Made by a program: the position numbers and the translations under genes. This document shows, in pieces, positions 16,323 to 25,900 of a DNA stretch of 36,132 nucleotides. The stretch is from Oscillospiraceae bacterium (lineage in GTDB: Bacteria > Bacillota_A > Clostridia > Oscillospirales > CAG-272): NCBI GenBank assembly GCA_015064665.1, contig SVRU01000022.1, positions 1-36,132 of the forward strand, read 5' to 3'. The notes under the pieces were generated by a model. The model did no database searches. It was not told the DNA's origin and saw only the letters and a list, made by a program, of their open reading frames with translations. Numbering within the stretch: position 1 is the stretch's first letter; each line of letters starts with the position of its first letter.

Positions 16323-17159
16323 TTGACATACAAAGAATTATGCGAGGACGTGCTCTCGCTCGGATTTGAAACCGATTTTGATTCGCCCGAAAGAGTTCTT
16401 TTTGCAACGAACCGCGCTTTGATGATCATATGCACAGAACGACCGCTATACGCAAGTGCAGTAATATCGAAGCCGACGGTAACCGCCAAAGAAAAAATTG
16501 CGGATTTCTCACACAAGGGCGGCAATGTCGACAGTTTCGATTATGAAGCAAGAGCCTTCTGTTTTAAGACCTGCGGTATCGGAAAATACCGAATTATCGA
16601 GGGCGAAAACGAAAAAATCTTTGAATTCTCACAAAATTTGGAGATACACCGAGGCTTTTTACACGGCAACGGAAAAATAGAATTTCTCGGAGAGTATTCC
16701 TACTCTGTCTATGATTTTTATCTTTTCGATGAGATTCTGAGCGACAGGACCGAGGATATACCTGCTTTTTCGGGTTACACGGAATACGATCTGCGTGATC
16801 ATGCCAAGAACTTTCTTTCCATTATAAATCCCCCCACCGACAAAAACGGCATTGCCATCGCCAACTCAAACGTAAGAGGCGAGATATTGCGCGTTCCGGA
16901 TTCATATTCGGGAAAGATCGTTATAACCTACAAAAAAGCTCCGCAAAGGCTGAGCGGCGATCCCGACGAAGATATCCTGCTGCCCTGTGGGTGTGAGCAT
17001 CTTTTGGCACTTCTCACCGCATCGTATATATGGCTTGACGATGATGCGGACAAGGCTTCGTATTATATGGGACTTTACAGAGAAGCTATGGCGGCGGTCA
17101 AATTCTACGACAGAACAACGGTTGAAAATTCATATCATGTAACGAACGGATGGGCATAA
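16323..17159 (+). CDS. Probable head-tail connector (adaptor) protein
   Basis: A 278-residue protein after the capsid gene. The C-terminal part, PCGCEHLLALLTASYIWLDDDADKASYYMGLYREAMAAVKFYDR, has the helical pattern of podovirus gp4/gp11-type adaptors that sit under the portal. The middle part is beta-rich and includes a jelly-roll-like stretch (IIEGENEKIFEFSQNLEIHRGFLHGNGKIEFLGEYSYSVYDFYLFDEI), possibly a small inserted carbohydrate-binding-like domain. Start is a TTG at 16323 with AAAGGAG upstream. The end overlaps a candidate ATG of the next gene. Confidence 0.65.
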   Translation: MTYKELCEDVLSLGFETDFDSPERVLFATNRALMIICTERPLYASAVISKPTVTAKEKIADFSHKGGNVDSFDYEARAFCFKTCGIGKYRIIEGENEKIFEFSQNLEIHRGFLHGNGKIEFLGEYSYSVYDFYLFDEILSDRTEDIPAFSGYTEYDLRDHAKNFLSIINPPTDKNGIAIANSNVRGEILRVPDSYSGKIVITYKKAPQRLSGDPDEDILLPCGCEHLLALLTASYIWLDDDADKASYYMGLYREAMAAVKFYDRTTVENSYHVTNGWA

Positions 17160-17161
17160 AA

Positions 17162-19864
17162 ATGAGTATAAAAAAAAGCTCCATTTCCAAGAAAACCGAG
17201 TACACCGTTTCTTATAACGGCATGCGCGGCGTGGATTTTTCCACCATTGACGGAAAGACGAAAAGATACAGATTCGCCTACCTTGAAAACATGTACAAAG
17301 ACTATTCAGGCGACGGTGAGGGCATTATCGAGAGCATTCCGGGTTTTAGGAAGCTTATGGGATTCGGTGATAAAATACATTCGATATATTCGCATAAAAG
17401 TCCAAACGGAAAGCTTTACGTTGTCGTACATGCAGGTGAAAATCTTTACCGTTTTGATGCCGCCGAAAAGGATAAATCGGTAACTCTTTCACCGCTGATC
17501 TCAATAGAAAACACAAAAAGCCGCGGATTTACTCTCGGCAGCGACCTTTACATTTTGGACGGAAAGAACATTACGCGGATAAGGAGTGACGGAACGGCAT
17601 CAAAAATAAACGACTCCGCCAATCCCGCACCATACATTCCCACAACTTATTTTAACGGCACGGAATACGAACAAAGGAATCTGCTTACCGAGAAATTCTG
17701 TGAAAAATACGTGGTGACGGTCGCCGGAGATATGGCAGTCGAAAGCGACGGCTTGATTTACAAAATACTGTCAAAGGAGGAGGGCACCGTCGGCGTCGCG
17801 GGAATAAAAAGCGACTATGGCGGAGTAATATATATCCCCTCCTACACCTATATTGCCGGAGAAAGATACAAGGTGACCGAAATATCGGCGTACGCATTTT
17901 ACAACAACGCAAAAATTTCTTCGGTTACCCTGTCTGACACCGTCACGAAAATAGGAAAATACGCGTTCGGTTATTGCAGTATCCTGCGCAAGATAGTCTG
18001 CCGTTCGGCAATCGAGCGAATAGACTCCTGCGCCTTCTTTTCCTGCGCGAAGCTTAGCGCCGTTCACCTCGGCATAGGACTTAAGGAAATAGACACCTAT
18101 ATTTTTGCCGGCTGCTCTTCCCTGACGATGATAGACTACGAGGGAACCGAAAACGAGTTTTCACAAATCAACACGAAAACCTCCTTTGATTCCTATACGG
18201 TAAATTACGATACCTCGTTCAACTCACTCGTAATAGAAATACCGATATACAGCCCTGCCACAGCAATAGAAAGAGTTACGCTCGGCGGAGAAAGTGTGAG
18301 CTATTCGAGCAAAACAAAAGACTCTCTTTTTACCGCTATCACCATAAATTCCACCGACAGAACCTCGCTTGAGGGAAAAGAGGTCGAGATCTACGGATAT
18401 CTTGACAGCACTAAATTTACGGCTAACTCAATGGGAACGAACTTTATCGGTGAAAGCGGGGCTCAGATCTCAGGAAGAGATGCTATCCTCGGTTGCACCG
18501 TGTGCGAATGCTTTGACGGACGAGTATTTTTATCCGGCAATCCGGCACTTCCCAACACGGTTTTTTATTCTTCGCGCGATAATACGGGAAGAAACAATCC
18601 CCTCTATTTTGGAATACTAAACTATTTCAATGACGGAACGGGCGCATTTACGGTAAAATCACTACTTGCAACAGGGGATTCGCTTGCAGTATTCAAATCG
18701 GGCGACGACGGAGGCGGAAGCATATATTATCATACTCCCAGAGAAACGGGGGCAAATCTTTTGCCAAAGATATATCCCGTGTCATATATTCACACGGGAA
18801 TAGCTGCTATCGGTGAATCTGTATCGTTTTTTGACGATCCGCTGTTTTTATCCTCGATCGGACTCTGTGCGCTTGATAAGAAAATGATAAATCTTGAAAG
18901 AAGCATTGCCGTTCGGTCGGAAAACGTAAATACAAAACTACTTGCCGAGGATCTTGAAAACGTCACGATAACGAGGTGGTGCGGCTATCTTGTCCTTCAA
19001 GCCGCTGACCGCTTTTACCTTGCGGATTCAAGAGATATTTTCACCAACTCGCGCGGATATAACGAATACGAGTGGTACTATCTGTCGGGAATCGGCACAT
19101 ATGAAGGTGCTACAAAGGTATTCAGATATGCGGAAAACGCAAAAGAGGGATACTTTGTTCATCCCGAAAAGGCAAATTCAGAGGTAAACTCCCCCGTATA
19201 TCTGACAATGACCGGAAACGCAGAGCCTGTATATTACGTTACCGAAGACGGTGTAAATTACGAGGTTTATACCGACGGTGAAAAGCGAGGCGGAACATTT
19301 TCACCCGCGAGCTGCGTTTTTGCAACCGAGGGCGACCTAATGTTTTTCGGCACGGAAAGCGGCAATCTATGCGTTTTTAACAATGATATGCGCGGTGTTG
19401 CACCGACGCATTTGAAAGAACAGGCTGATTTCAACGAAGAGGAATACAAGGCGCACTACGGCTCGTCTATCCACCCTTATTTTTACAATTTCGATTGGCA
19501 CGCGCCAAGATATGCACTGAAAACCGTTTTTGATGACGGCGGAATACCTAACTATACAAAAAATACGGTTAAAAATTCGCTTGTCGTCAAGGTTCGCTGC
19601 ATTGGAAACGGCTCGGTCTGTTGCGAGGTCGGAACCGACAAAAACGGTTATAAGGAAATTGCAGAGCTGCCCGATTCGGCAATGAACTTCGCGGAATTTG
19701 ATTTTGAAAACCTCTCGTTTGCCAACGTTGAATACGCTACCCTCGCTCTTAAAGAGAGAGAACGCGGCTGGCTTGAAAAAACATTGCTTTTTATTCGGAA
19801 AAATACTCTTCTCCCTTCGGAATCTATTCAATCATTTACAGATTCTATATCAAGGGACGGCTAA
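17162..19864 (+). CDS. Large tail nozzle-like protein with inserted BspA-type leucine-rich repeats
   Basis: A 900-residue beta-rich protein. Both ends look like a podovirus tail hub/nozzle (P22 gp10 or T7 gp12 type): the start SISKKTEYTVSYNGMRGVDFS...RYAYLENMYKD-like segment, IPGFRKLMGFGDKIHSIYSH and YVVVHAGENLYRF are repeated blade-like strands. Between about residues 183 and 345 is a LRR_5/BspA-like domain with ITEISAYAFYNN, VTKIGKYAFGYCS and LKEIDTYIFAGCSSL repeats of about 23 residues. Such domains are common in bacterial surface proteins, so this looks like a captured host-type module that may bind a cell-surface ligand. I use ATG 17162 because GGATGG lies upstream; ATG 17150 would add four residues. 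Confidence 0.68.
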   Translation: MSIKKSSISKKTEYTVSYNGMRGVDFSTIDGKTKRYRFAYLENMYKDYSGDGEGIIESIPGFRKLMGFGDKIHSIYSHKSPNGKLYVVVHAGENLYRFDAAEKDKSVTLSPLISIENTKSRGFTLGSDLYILDGKNITRIRSDGTASKINDSANPAPYIPTTYFNGTEYEQRNLLTEKFCEKYVVTVAGDMAVESDGLIYKILSKEEGTVGVAGIKSDYGGVIYIPSYTYIAGERYKVTEISAYAFYNNAKISSVTLSDTVTKIGKYAFGYCSILRKIVCRSAIERIDSCAFFSCAKLSAVHLGIGLKEIDTYIFAGCSSLTMIDYEGTENEFSQINTKTSFDSYTVNYDTSFNSLVIEIPIYSPATAIERVTLGGESVSYSSKTKDSLFTAITINSTDRTSLEGKEVEIYGYLDSTKFTANSMGTNFIGESGAQISGRDAILGCTVCECFDGRVFLSGNPALPNTVFYSSRDNTGRNNPLYFGILNYFNDGTGAFTVKSLLATGDSLAVFKSGDDGGGSIYYHTPRETGANLLPKIYPVSYIHTGIAAIGESVSFFDDPLFLSSIGLCALDKKMINLERSIAVRSENVNTKLLAEDLENVTITRWCGYLVLQAADRFYLADSRDIFTNSRGYNEYEWYYLSGIGTYEGATKVFRYAENAKEGYFVHPEKANSEVNSPVYLTMTGNAEPVYYVTEDGVNYEVYTDGEKRGGTFSPASCVFATEGDLMFFGTESGNLCVFNNDMRGVAPTHLKEQADFNEEEYKAHYGSSIHPYFYNFDWHAPRYALKTVFDDGGIPNYTKNTVKNSLVVKVRCIGNGSVCCEVGTDKNGYKEIAELPDSAMNFAEFDFENLSFANVEYATLALKERERGWLEKTLLFIRKNTLLPSESIQSFTDSISRDG

Positions 19865-19886
19865 AATACTAAGAGAAAGGATAATT

Positions 19887-20273
19887 ATGAAATCTAAAAA
19901 AATAACAGACGGCGAGATAGGCACTATGAAGGTCGCTTCGCTTCCGACAAGACCGACAGCCCCCGCCGCATTCGGCGGAAAGGGATATACGGCAACGGAA
20001 CTTAAAGAAGCGTTTGACAAGCTGCCGTTATTCCTTGTTGAAAGATATAATGAACTTATCGGTGATATATGCGGCGAGGACGGCGACAGCATTGCGGATA
20101 AGATTCCGACGGCAATAAGCGAAAACCACACGCTGACCGACCTTTTTGCCGATATACAAAGCGGCACCCTTCTATCCTATCTTGCCGCGCCGAAGGGCAC
20201 GGCCTTGGAATACCTTATAAAGCTCAGAGCCGATATCGATAAATTGGCAAAGCAGCTTAATATCACTCTTTAA
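19887..20273 (+). CDS. Small tail-end or virion protein, function unknown
   Basis: A 128-residue protein starting at the ATG at 19887 after a clear AGAAAGGA. An open frame extends upstream to 19698 but is inside the nozzle gene. It contains ASLPTRPTAPAAFGGKGYTATELKEAFDKLPLFLVERYNELI, which I have seen only in phage structural gene blocks of Clostridia (recollection). The second half is helical (TLLSYLAAPKGTALEYLIKLRADIDKLAKQLNITL), suitable for trimer or fibre attachment. No enzyme motif. Confidence 0.6.
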   Translation: MKSKKITDGEIGTMKVASLPTRPTAPAAFGGKGYTATELKEAFDKLPLFLVERYNELIGDICGEDGDSIADKIPTAISENHTLTDLFADIQSGTLLSYLAAPKGTALEYLIKLRADIDKLAKQLNITL

Positions 20274-20282
20274 GGAGGAAAA

Positions 20283-20678
20283 ATGACAACTGTATTTTAC
20301 AAAAAGCTGCTTGGCAGATACGAAATCACCAAAATAAGCGAACACGGGGTGGGAGGTATTCAAATCGAGTTTGAAGAGCCCATTGACGGAAATGTCATAA
20401 TTTGCGATGAGACGCTGCCCCTTTTGCGAGGCGTATGCAATATAGACGCACAAAGGCTTGAGGAGGGATATATTATCCCAAAGCTTTACACGGGTGGGCT
20501 GATTCACACCGTTGAGGGCTTTATAATCAAAAGGGGCGAGATTATCAGAAGGGGGCCCGACGAGGAATACGTCAGACGGCTTTCGGAGGCGGCGAACGAT
20601 CTCCTTTTGCGCGTTGAAAGACTCGAAAAAAGCATAGCCGAAATCCAAAACAAAATTGAACGCAAAATCATATTTTAA
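20283..20678 (+). CDS. Small beta-rich tail protein with C-terminal coiled coil
   Basis: A 131-residue protein. Residues 1-85 are predicted beta (MTTVFYKKLLGRYEITKISEHGVGGIQIEFEEP...YIIPKLYTGGLIHTVEGFIIKRGEIIRR). The end is a coiled coil (LLLRVERLEKSIAEIQNKIERK). The layout fits a tail-fibre or baseplate-wedge adaptor. AAGGAGG lies just before the ATG. Last gene of the virion block that looks like a particle component rather than a membrane protein. Confidence 0.58.
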   Translation: MTTVFYKKLLGRYEITKISEHGVGGIQIEFEEPIDGNVIICDETLPLLRGVCNIDAQRLEEGYIIPKLYTGGLIHTVEGFIIKRGEIIRRGPDEEYVRRLSEAANDLLLRVERLEKSIAEIQNKIERKIIF

Positions 20679-20693
20679 GGAAAGGAAAACCGA

Positions 20694-21317
20694 ATGAAGA
20701 AAATACTTATATTCACTTTTATACTCACCGCTTTAATTTGCTGCTTCTCGCTCACCGCTTTTGCATCCGAGGCAGAGGAATCGAAAATTGTAAGCGGCGG
20801 CGCTCTCGCAGAGAATGAAGCCTTGCCGACCGAAAGCGTTACGGCTTTTGAGGAGATTTACGACCTTGTGCTTCGGCACTCGGATAAGATTCTGTCGGCT
20901 TTGGCGTTCGTTTCTTCTCTAATCCTAGCTTTTATTTACCGCAGAGGAGTTCTTCCGCTTATAAAAGGCGGACTTCAAGCAATCGGCGCGGCAGTGGACA
21001 AGCTTAAGGCGGAAACCGAAAAGGCAAGCGAAGTATCTGAAAGCTCGATTATTGCCGCAAAATCAAAGCTTGAAGAGACGGAGGAGTCAATGGCAGCTCT
21101 TACGGAAAAGCTTAGCACGCTTGAAAAAGAGCTTTCATTGCTCAGAGAAGAAGCAAAGCTCTGTGACGTGAAGCCGGTGCTTGAGTCGCAGACGGAGCTG
21201 CTTTACGAAATTTTTATGTCAAGCTCTATACCCGCCTATCTTAAGGAATCGGTCGGAGAAAGGGTTGCGGCAATGAAAAAGCAGCTTTGCGCCAAAGAGG
21301 TAAGCGAGAATGACTAA
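20694..21317 (+). CDS. Exported membrane protein with coiled coil, function unknown
   Basis: A 207-residue protein with a classical signal peptide (MKKILIFTFILTALICCFSL, cleavage likely after TAFA at 25-26), one membrane segment (ILSALAFVSSLILAFIYR, about 65-83) and a long coiled coil at about 100-160. First of three membrane proteins at the end of the virion block. Phage lysis genes often sit here, but it has no cell-wall hydrolase or clear spanin lipobox. It overlaps the next gene by 8 bases. Confidence 0.65.
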   Translation: MKKILIFTFILTALICCFSLTAFASEAEESKIVSGGALAENEALPTESVTAFEEIYDLVLRHSDKILSALAFVSSLILAFIYRRGVLPLIKGGLQAIGAAVDKLKAETEKASEVSESSIIAAKSKLEETEESMAALTEKLSTLEKELSLLREEAKLCDVKPVLESQTELLYEIFMSSSIPAYLKESVGERVAAMKKQLCAKEVSEND

Positions 21318-21696
21318 AGCCCGCCGTTTGCGCTTTCTCTTTACGCTTATTGCGCTTGCGGTTTCTATTCTGCCGGTCTCCGCCGTGATTCTTACTTATT
21401 TTCCCATATGGGCAGAGAGAGGCGGTGCGACGGTGCTGTCGGGATTTTCGCTTTTGCTTATGTTTATGGCGGCAGTTCCCGCAGTAAGATTTTTTAAAAA
21501 AATCATTGCGTCGCCGTCAGCGCCGCTTATATGGTTTATCTCCTTCGTTTTGTTTTTCTCGCTTTCGAGAATTGCCGAGGATATGACGGTTATCAGCTTC
21601 GTCGGATTTATAAGCAACCTTGTCGGAGCAGTGTTTTTTAAGCTGGCTGACAGATATACGGAAAGCGAGGGTTTGAAAGATGAAGGACGGATTTGA
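21310..21696 (+). CDS. Small integral membrane protein (about four TM segments)
   Basis: A 128-residue protein with hydrophobic segments at about 10-31 (FTLIALAVSILPVSAVILTYF), 39-62 (GGATVLSGFSLLLMFMAAVPAV), 72-90 and 94-115. Size and membrane content would suit a holin, but holins are usually smaller with two or three segments and no lysin gene is seen nearby. Overlaps both neighbours, so it is translationally coupled to them. Confidence 0.62.
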   Translation: MTKARRLRFLFTLIALAVSILPVSAVILTYFPIWAERGGATVLSGFSLLLMFMAAVPAVRFFKKIIASPSAPLIWFISFVLFFSLSRIAEDMTVISFVGFISNLVGAVFFKLADRYTESEGLKDEGRI

Positions 21697-22522
21697 AGCC
21701 TCTCTTCTCGAATCGGGCAAAATAATGCAAAGCACCGCCGCGGCAATAATCAACAATACGGCAAAAATCATCGCTCTGATAACCGTTATAATATCGGCGC
21801 TCGTGCTTTTTACCGATTTAGAGTTCGTTAATTTCAGCGCGGAGAGCTTCTCTTCCACTCTTGCGGTTATGCTGATTGCGTCATATCTCATTTATTTTTC
21901 GATGTCGGAATCCGGGGAAGGCGCGGCTGAAGGCTGCGAGGAATACAAGCGCGCTTTGGAAAAATGCAACGCCCTTGCCGCAAGCATTGGGGGTGACAAA
22001 ATCGCAAAGCTGCGCAATTTTTGCCGCAATTATTCGGAGGAAGAGCTTGCATACAGACGCGAATGCTTTCTTATACGATACGGCTACGGCATGGACGAAT
22101 ATTCAGCCTTTTTAAAAAGCGGCAGCACTGACAGACGCGCGCGGAGAATATTCAGACGTGCAGGAAAGCTTCGGGCAATTTCGCTTGACCCAAAAGCCCT
22201 GCTCTCAAGAGCCGCCGAAAAAGGCAGAAACGAGCTTCAAAACCCGTCGAAATTCAGATTTTTAAATATGACGGTAAGGCTTATCCCCTCTATGATTTGC
22301 ATGACGGTTACCGTCTCGGTAATTCTGACAGCGAAGGAAAATCTTAACGCGGAAGCCGTAGCAGACGGAATATTCAAGCTTTCGTCACTACTTCTGATAG
22401 GTCTTAAAGGCTATGCCGCGGGATATAACTACAAGAAAAACAGAGTCACGCTTTGGCTTGAAACGAAGGCAAGGCTGCTTGACGCTTTTATTCGGGATAG
22501 CGAAAAGGAAATTTGCGCGTAG
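21680..22522 (+). CDS. Membrane protein with large cytoplasmic helical domain, function unknown
   Basis: A 280-residue protein with paired membrane segments at about 26-46 (IIALITVIISALVLF) and 60-76 (TLAVMLIASYLIYFSM), a charged helical region at about 78-200 (CEEYKRALEKCNALAASIGGDKIAKLRNFCRNYSEEELAYRRE), and two more segments at about 205-225 and 237-255. No family recognised. It is the last gene of the block and is followed by a terminator at 22561, so the virion genes probably end here. Confidence 0.62.
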   Translation: MKDGFEASLLESGKIMQSTAAAIINNTAKIIALITVIISALVLFTDLEFVNFSAESFSSTLAVMLIASYLIYFSMSESGEGAAEGCEEYKRALEKCNALAASIGGDKIAKLRNFCRNYSEEELAYRRECFLIRYGYGMDEYSAFLKSGSTDRRARRIFRRAGKLRAISLDPKALLSRAAEKGRNELQNPSKFRFLNMTVRLIPSMICMTVTVSVILTAKENLNAEAVADGIFKLSSLLLIGLKGYAAGYNYKKNRVTLWLETKARLLDAFIRDSEKEICA

Positions 22523-22560
22523 CTCTCGAAATTATTCGTATTCGTATTAATATTCACACG

Positions 22561-22597
22561 GGTCGGCTCAAGCCTAAAAGCTTTGAGCCGGCTTTTT
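22561..22597 (+). terminator. Rho-independent terminator ending the virion gene block
   Basis: GGTCGGCTCAAGC pairs with GCTTTGAGCCGGC (one G-U pair and one bulge) and is followed by TTTTT. It lies 38 bases after the last membrane gene. Confidence 0.8.
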
Positions 22598-22621
22598 GCA
22601 TAATGAACGGCTCATCTCTCG

Positions 22622-22701
22622 TGTCATCCTGAGCGAGTCGCCCGCGAGATTCCGCTGATGCGCCTTCGCTTCGCTCAGGTTCGGCTTCGCTCAGAATGAC
22701 A
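22622..22701. repeat. Dispersed intergenic inverted repeat (CATCCTGAGCG type)
   Basis: Ends TGTCATCCTGAGCG (22622-22635) and CGCTCAGAATGACA (22688-22701) are inverted copies with one mismatch. The spacer is rich in TTCGCTTCGCTCAGG. Elements of this kind are scattered between genes in many Clostridia and other bacteria (family knowledge). No ORF. Confidence 0.6.
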
Positions 22702-22737
22702 ACGCGTGTTGACATTGCCGACATCCAAGCGGCTTTT

Positions 22738-22788
22738 TCCCTTCACCTTTGGGGAAGGTGTCATGAGCCTTGCGAATGACGGATGAGG
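22738..22788. repeat. Dispersed intergenic palindromic repeat (CCTTTGGGGAAGG type)
   Basis: The stretch CCTTCACCTTTGGGGAAGG, then TGTCATGAGCC, ending GACGGATGAGG, matches from memory a short palindromic repeat very common in Oscillospiraceae intergenic regions. It has two short stems (CCTTC/GAAGG and TCAT/ATGA). No gene in 22598-22871 other than these two repeats. Confidence 0.55.
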
Positions 22789-22871
22789 TACGGAAAGCAG
22801 AATTTAAGTTTTTAAAAACCCAACAAAATGCATTTATACATAATCAACAAATTTAGCCTTTGTTTTTTTGC

Positions 22872-22900
22872 TTGACAAAATATACATATTATGGTAAAAT
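22872..22900 (+). promoter_or_regulatory. Strong sigma-A promoter of the 2030-residue surface protein
   Basis: Perfect TTGACA at 22872, 17 bases, then TAAAAT at 22895 preceded by TGG (extended -10). An AT-rich tract lies upstream. The mRNA leader is about 50 bases, with AAGGAG 8 bases before the ATG at 22956. Confidence 0.85.
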
Positions 22901-22955
22901 AGAAATTAATCTATATTATTTTAGATATTTAATATATTAATAAGGAGAAACGAAG

Positions 22956-25900
22956 ATGAAGAAAACAACTAAACTAATCATTGTTTTAGCTGTTCTTGCT
23001 ATGATAATCGGAACAGTGGGAATCTTCTCTTTTGCGGCAGACGGACCGCACGACGTCACTACGCGTAAGACTGCCGACGAAAAAGGACATTTCCTCTACT
23101 ACGATGCATCGGCAGGTACGGTAGCGAACTATGCAAACGGAACCAACGGCTCAAAGCTGAGAAGCACGCTTAATAACGCTCAAGACGGCGACGTAATAAA
23201 GCTGCTCGGCGATGCGCACATGCTTGGATTGGTTAATACAAAAACAAACAGTAACATTTACTTTGACCTTAACGGTTACCAGCTTTCGCTTGAGTATTAT
23301 GCGTCGTCGAGCGCGTATATGATTACGGCAACAACAGGTACATCGCTTTACGTTTACTCATCCGATGAAACGTATACCGCTAATATTTGCTCATACGCAA
23401 GATATCACGATTACGTGACGGTAAAGGTAATCACGGGTGTGACGGATGAGGAAGGAAACCCCGTATATGCGGCAGAGGATGCCGAGGGCAAATACGTTTA
23501 CGTAGACGGAAGCACCTTTAAATTTAAGACGGATGAAGGAGGAAACCGCATATACGTTGATATCGAAAATGCCAAGTATGAGGTTTACAAAAACGCAAGC
23601 GGCGACACCGTAGACGTAAAAGACGAAAGCGGCAACTACGTCGACGTTTTAAGAACCGGTGAGCTTAAAAACTCCGCAATCTTCAAAATCATCAGCGACA
23701 ACGCTCACATATATCTTGGTGACGTAGAGAATGCGCCCGTGCTCAGTGAAAACGGAAGTGTTACTTATAAAAACTGCGACGGTGACTTTATCAACACCTT
23801 CTCGCCCGAGCTGTTTACCTCCTACCGTAAGTCAGCAGATACCCAAGGTTTCAATAATTCCGCGTTTCATATAGGCGGCGGAGTTCACTATCAGAACGGA
23901 CACGCAAGCTCCAATATGATTGCAATGTACGAATCGGTGAATATTTACGCTGAGGGCGCAACCTTTATATCTACCTGCGGCTATTCTATATTAAAGAATA
24001 ACAACGGCACGTCACAGACGATAAGTATGAAGAATTGCAAGCTTTACTCTACCGGAACGATTTTAGAAAACATTTGCGAAGCAGAGGGCGAGGAAGTAAA
24101 GCTTGAAAACTGCGTGCTTGCGGGTCTTGCTATCGACACGATAAAGTCCGGAACCCCCGTATACGAGAACTGCAGCTTCACGACTACTCCGTCGTACTGC
24201 GTTGAGGGCACGAAGGTCGTAAGAGACAGAACCTCTCATACGCTTAAAGTGTATGACAGAGTAATGGTGGAAAATGAACAAGGAAAATTCTGGGAGATAA
24301 AAGAAGCCGACGACTCTCTTGCATTTGATACCCTCTACGCTCATGCAACCAATGCAAAAACGGCTACGATAACCTGGAAATACGGCGACAAGACCATGAG
24401 CGAGGAGTGGATAATCAGCGATACGAATTATCCCACGCCCCCCTACTCCGAAAGTCCGAGTGATATATATTCCTACGAATATACACCCGAGATAACCTCA
24501 ACCGCGGTGTCGGGCGACAAAACCTACACGCTCGTTCCCAAAATCAACTTCACTATTATGGCGAACATCGCGCTTCATTCGGATTTCACCTTTAACCTTT
24601 ATATTCCGAAATCCGCCGCGGAATCCGCGCTTATGAAGAATGCGAGAATCGACGTTCTTGACGGGAACGGCAACGTAGCCGAGACGGGCACGCCCTTCTC
24701 AATCAAGGACACCTGCGAGCTTATAGAAATAGAGCTTGCAGAAGGCTATTTTGAAGAATACTACGTTATCAAGAAGGAAATCTATGCAAACGAGGGTAAC
24801 ACCGAATATACCCTTGCGCTTAATATGAAGGGTGCTCTCGGTGAAACGATAACCTATAACCGTGACTTCTCTATTTTCGACTATGCCGACAGAGTAACGG
24901 CGGGTGCGTATACCGAAAATGCAAAAGCCCTCGTTAACGCGACTAAGACCTATATCAAAACAGCGGCAAACTACTTTGCAGACGGTGAGCTTCCCTACCC
25001 CGTAGAGAATAACGGCGATATTACCGCTGTATTGGGTGCTGCAACCGCAACCGAAAAGCAGGCTGCAAGCGACGCTGTAAAGGCGGTTATTTCCGTAATA
25101 ACTCTTTCAACGCAGAATCAGATAAAATTCCTTTTCACCTTCGCGGAGGGTGCTTCGGGTGATGTAACCTTTACCTATCAGGTCAACGCCGAGCCCACCA
25201 CACAGACGGTTACGGCTGTCGGCGGGGAATCCTTTGAGCTTGCGCTTCGCGCGGTCGACCTCAGAAAGCCTATACATATCGACCTTGCATCAAACGGTGA
25301 GGGTGTGGACTACACCTACTCACTTGCGAACTACGTTTATTACGTAAGAAACGATGCGACGCTTAAAGACGATACCAAGCTTAACGCGCTGGTTGACGCG
25401 ATGTGGGCATACTCGGTTGCGACCTACGCATATCTCACCGAGTCGGGCTCTAATACTCCCGCGGTTGAGCTTAGCGTTGCGGGTGAGAAAATCACTTCCC
25501 AAAATTACGTGATAGTTGCGCAAGAGAGTGAGACGGAGGCTGCCACCGCTCTTAAAAACGCAATTTACGCGAAGACCGGTCAAAATCTTGAGATAGTTTC
25601 GGAAGCAGACGGCAAGAACGCTATTTATCTGAACCTCGTTGAACCGATGTATAAGCAGGACCTTGCAGTTTCCGTAGACGGAAGCGACCTTGTAATAAAC
25701 TGCTCGTTCAAATCCTTCGTTAATTCGGGCGTTTCCTCCTTTATTACGAAGCGTATATCTCCCCTTAACGACAGCTTTGATTTTGCGGAGGACTTCATCG
25801 ACGTTTACTCCACCGATAAAATTTATTATTCCGACTTTGGCGTTTACGGCAACGATATAGACGCCATTGCAGCAACCTACGGCGATACCTACAAAAACAT

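Noticed and set aside
9422..22871. Attachment-site direct repeats flanking the particle genes
   Set aside because: The best shared string I saw by eye (CAACAAATT) is 9 bases and AT-rich, consistent with chance. No tRNA or integrase is present.
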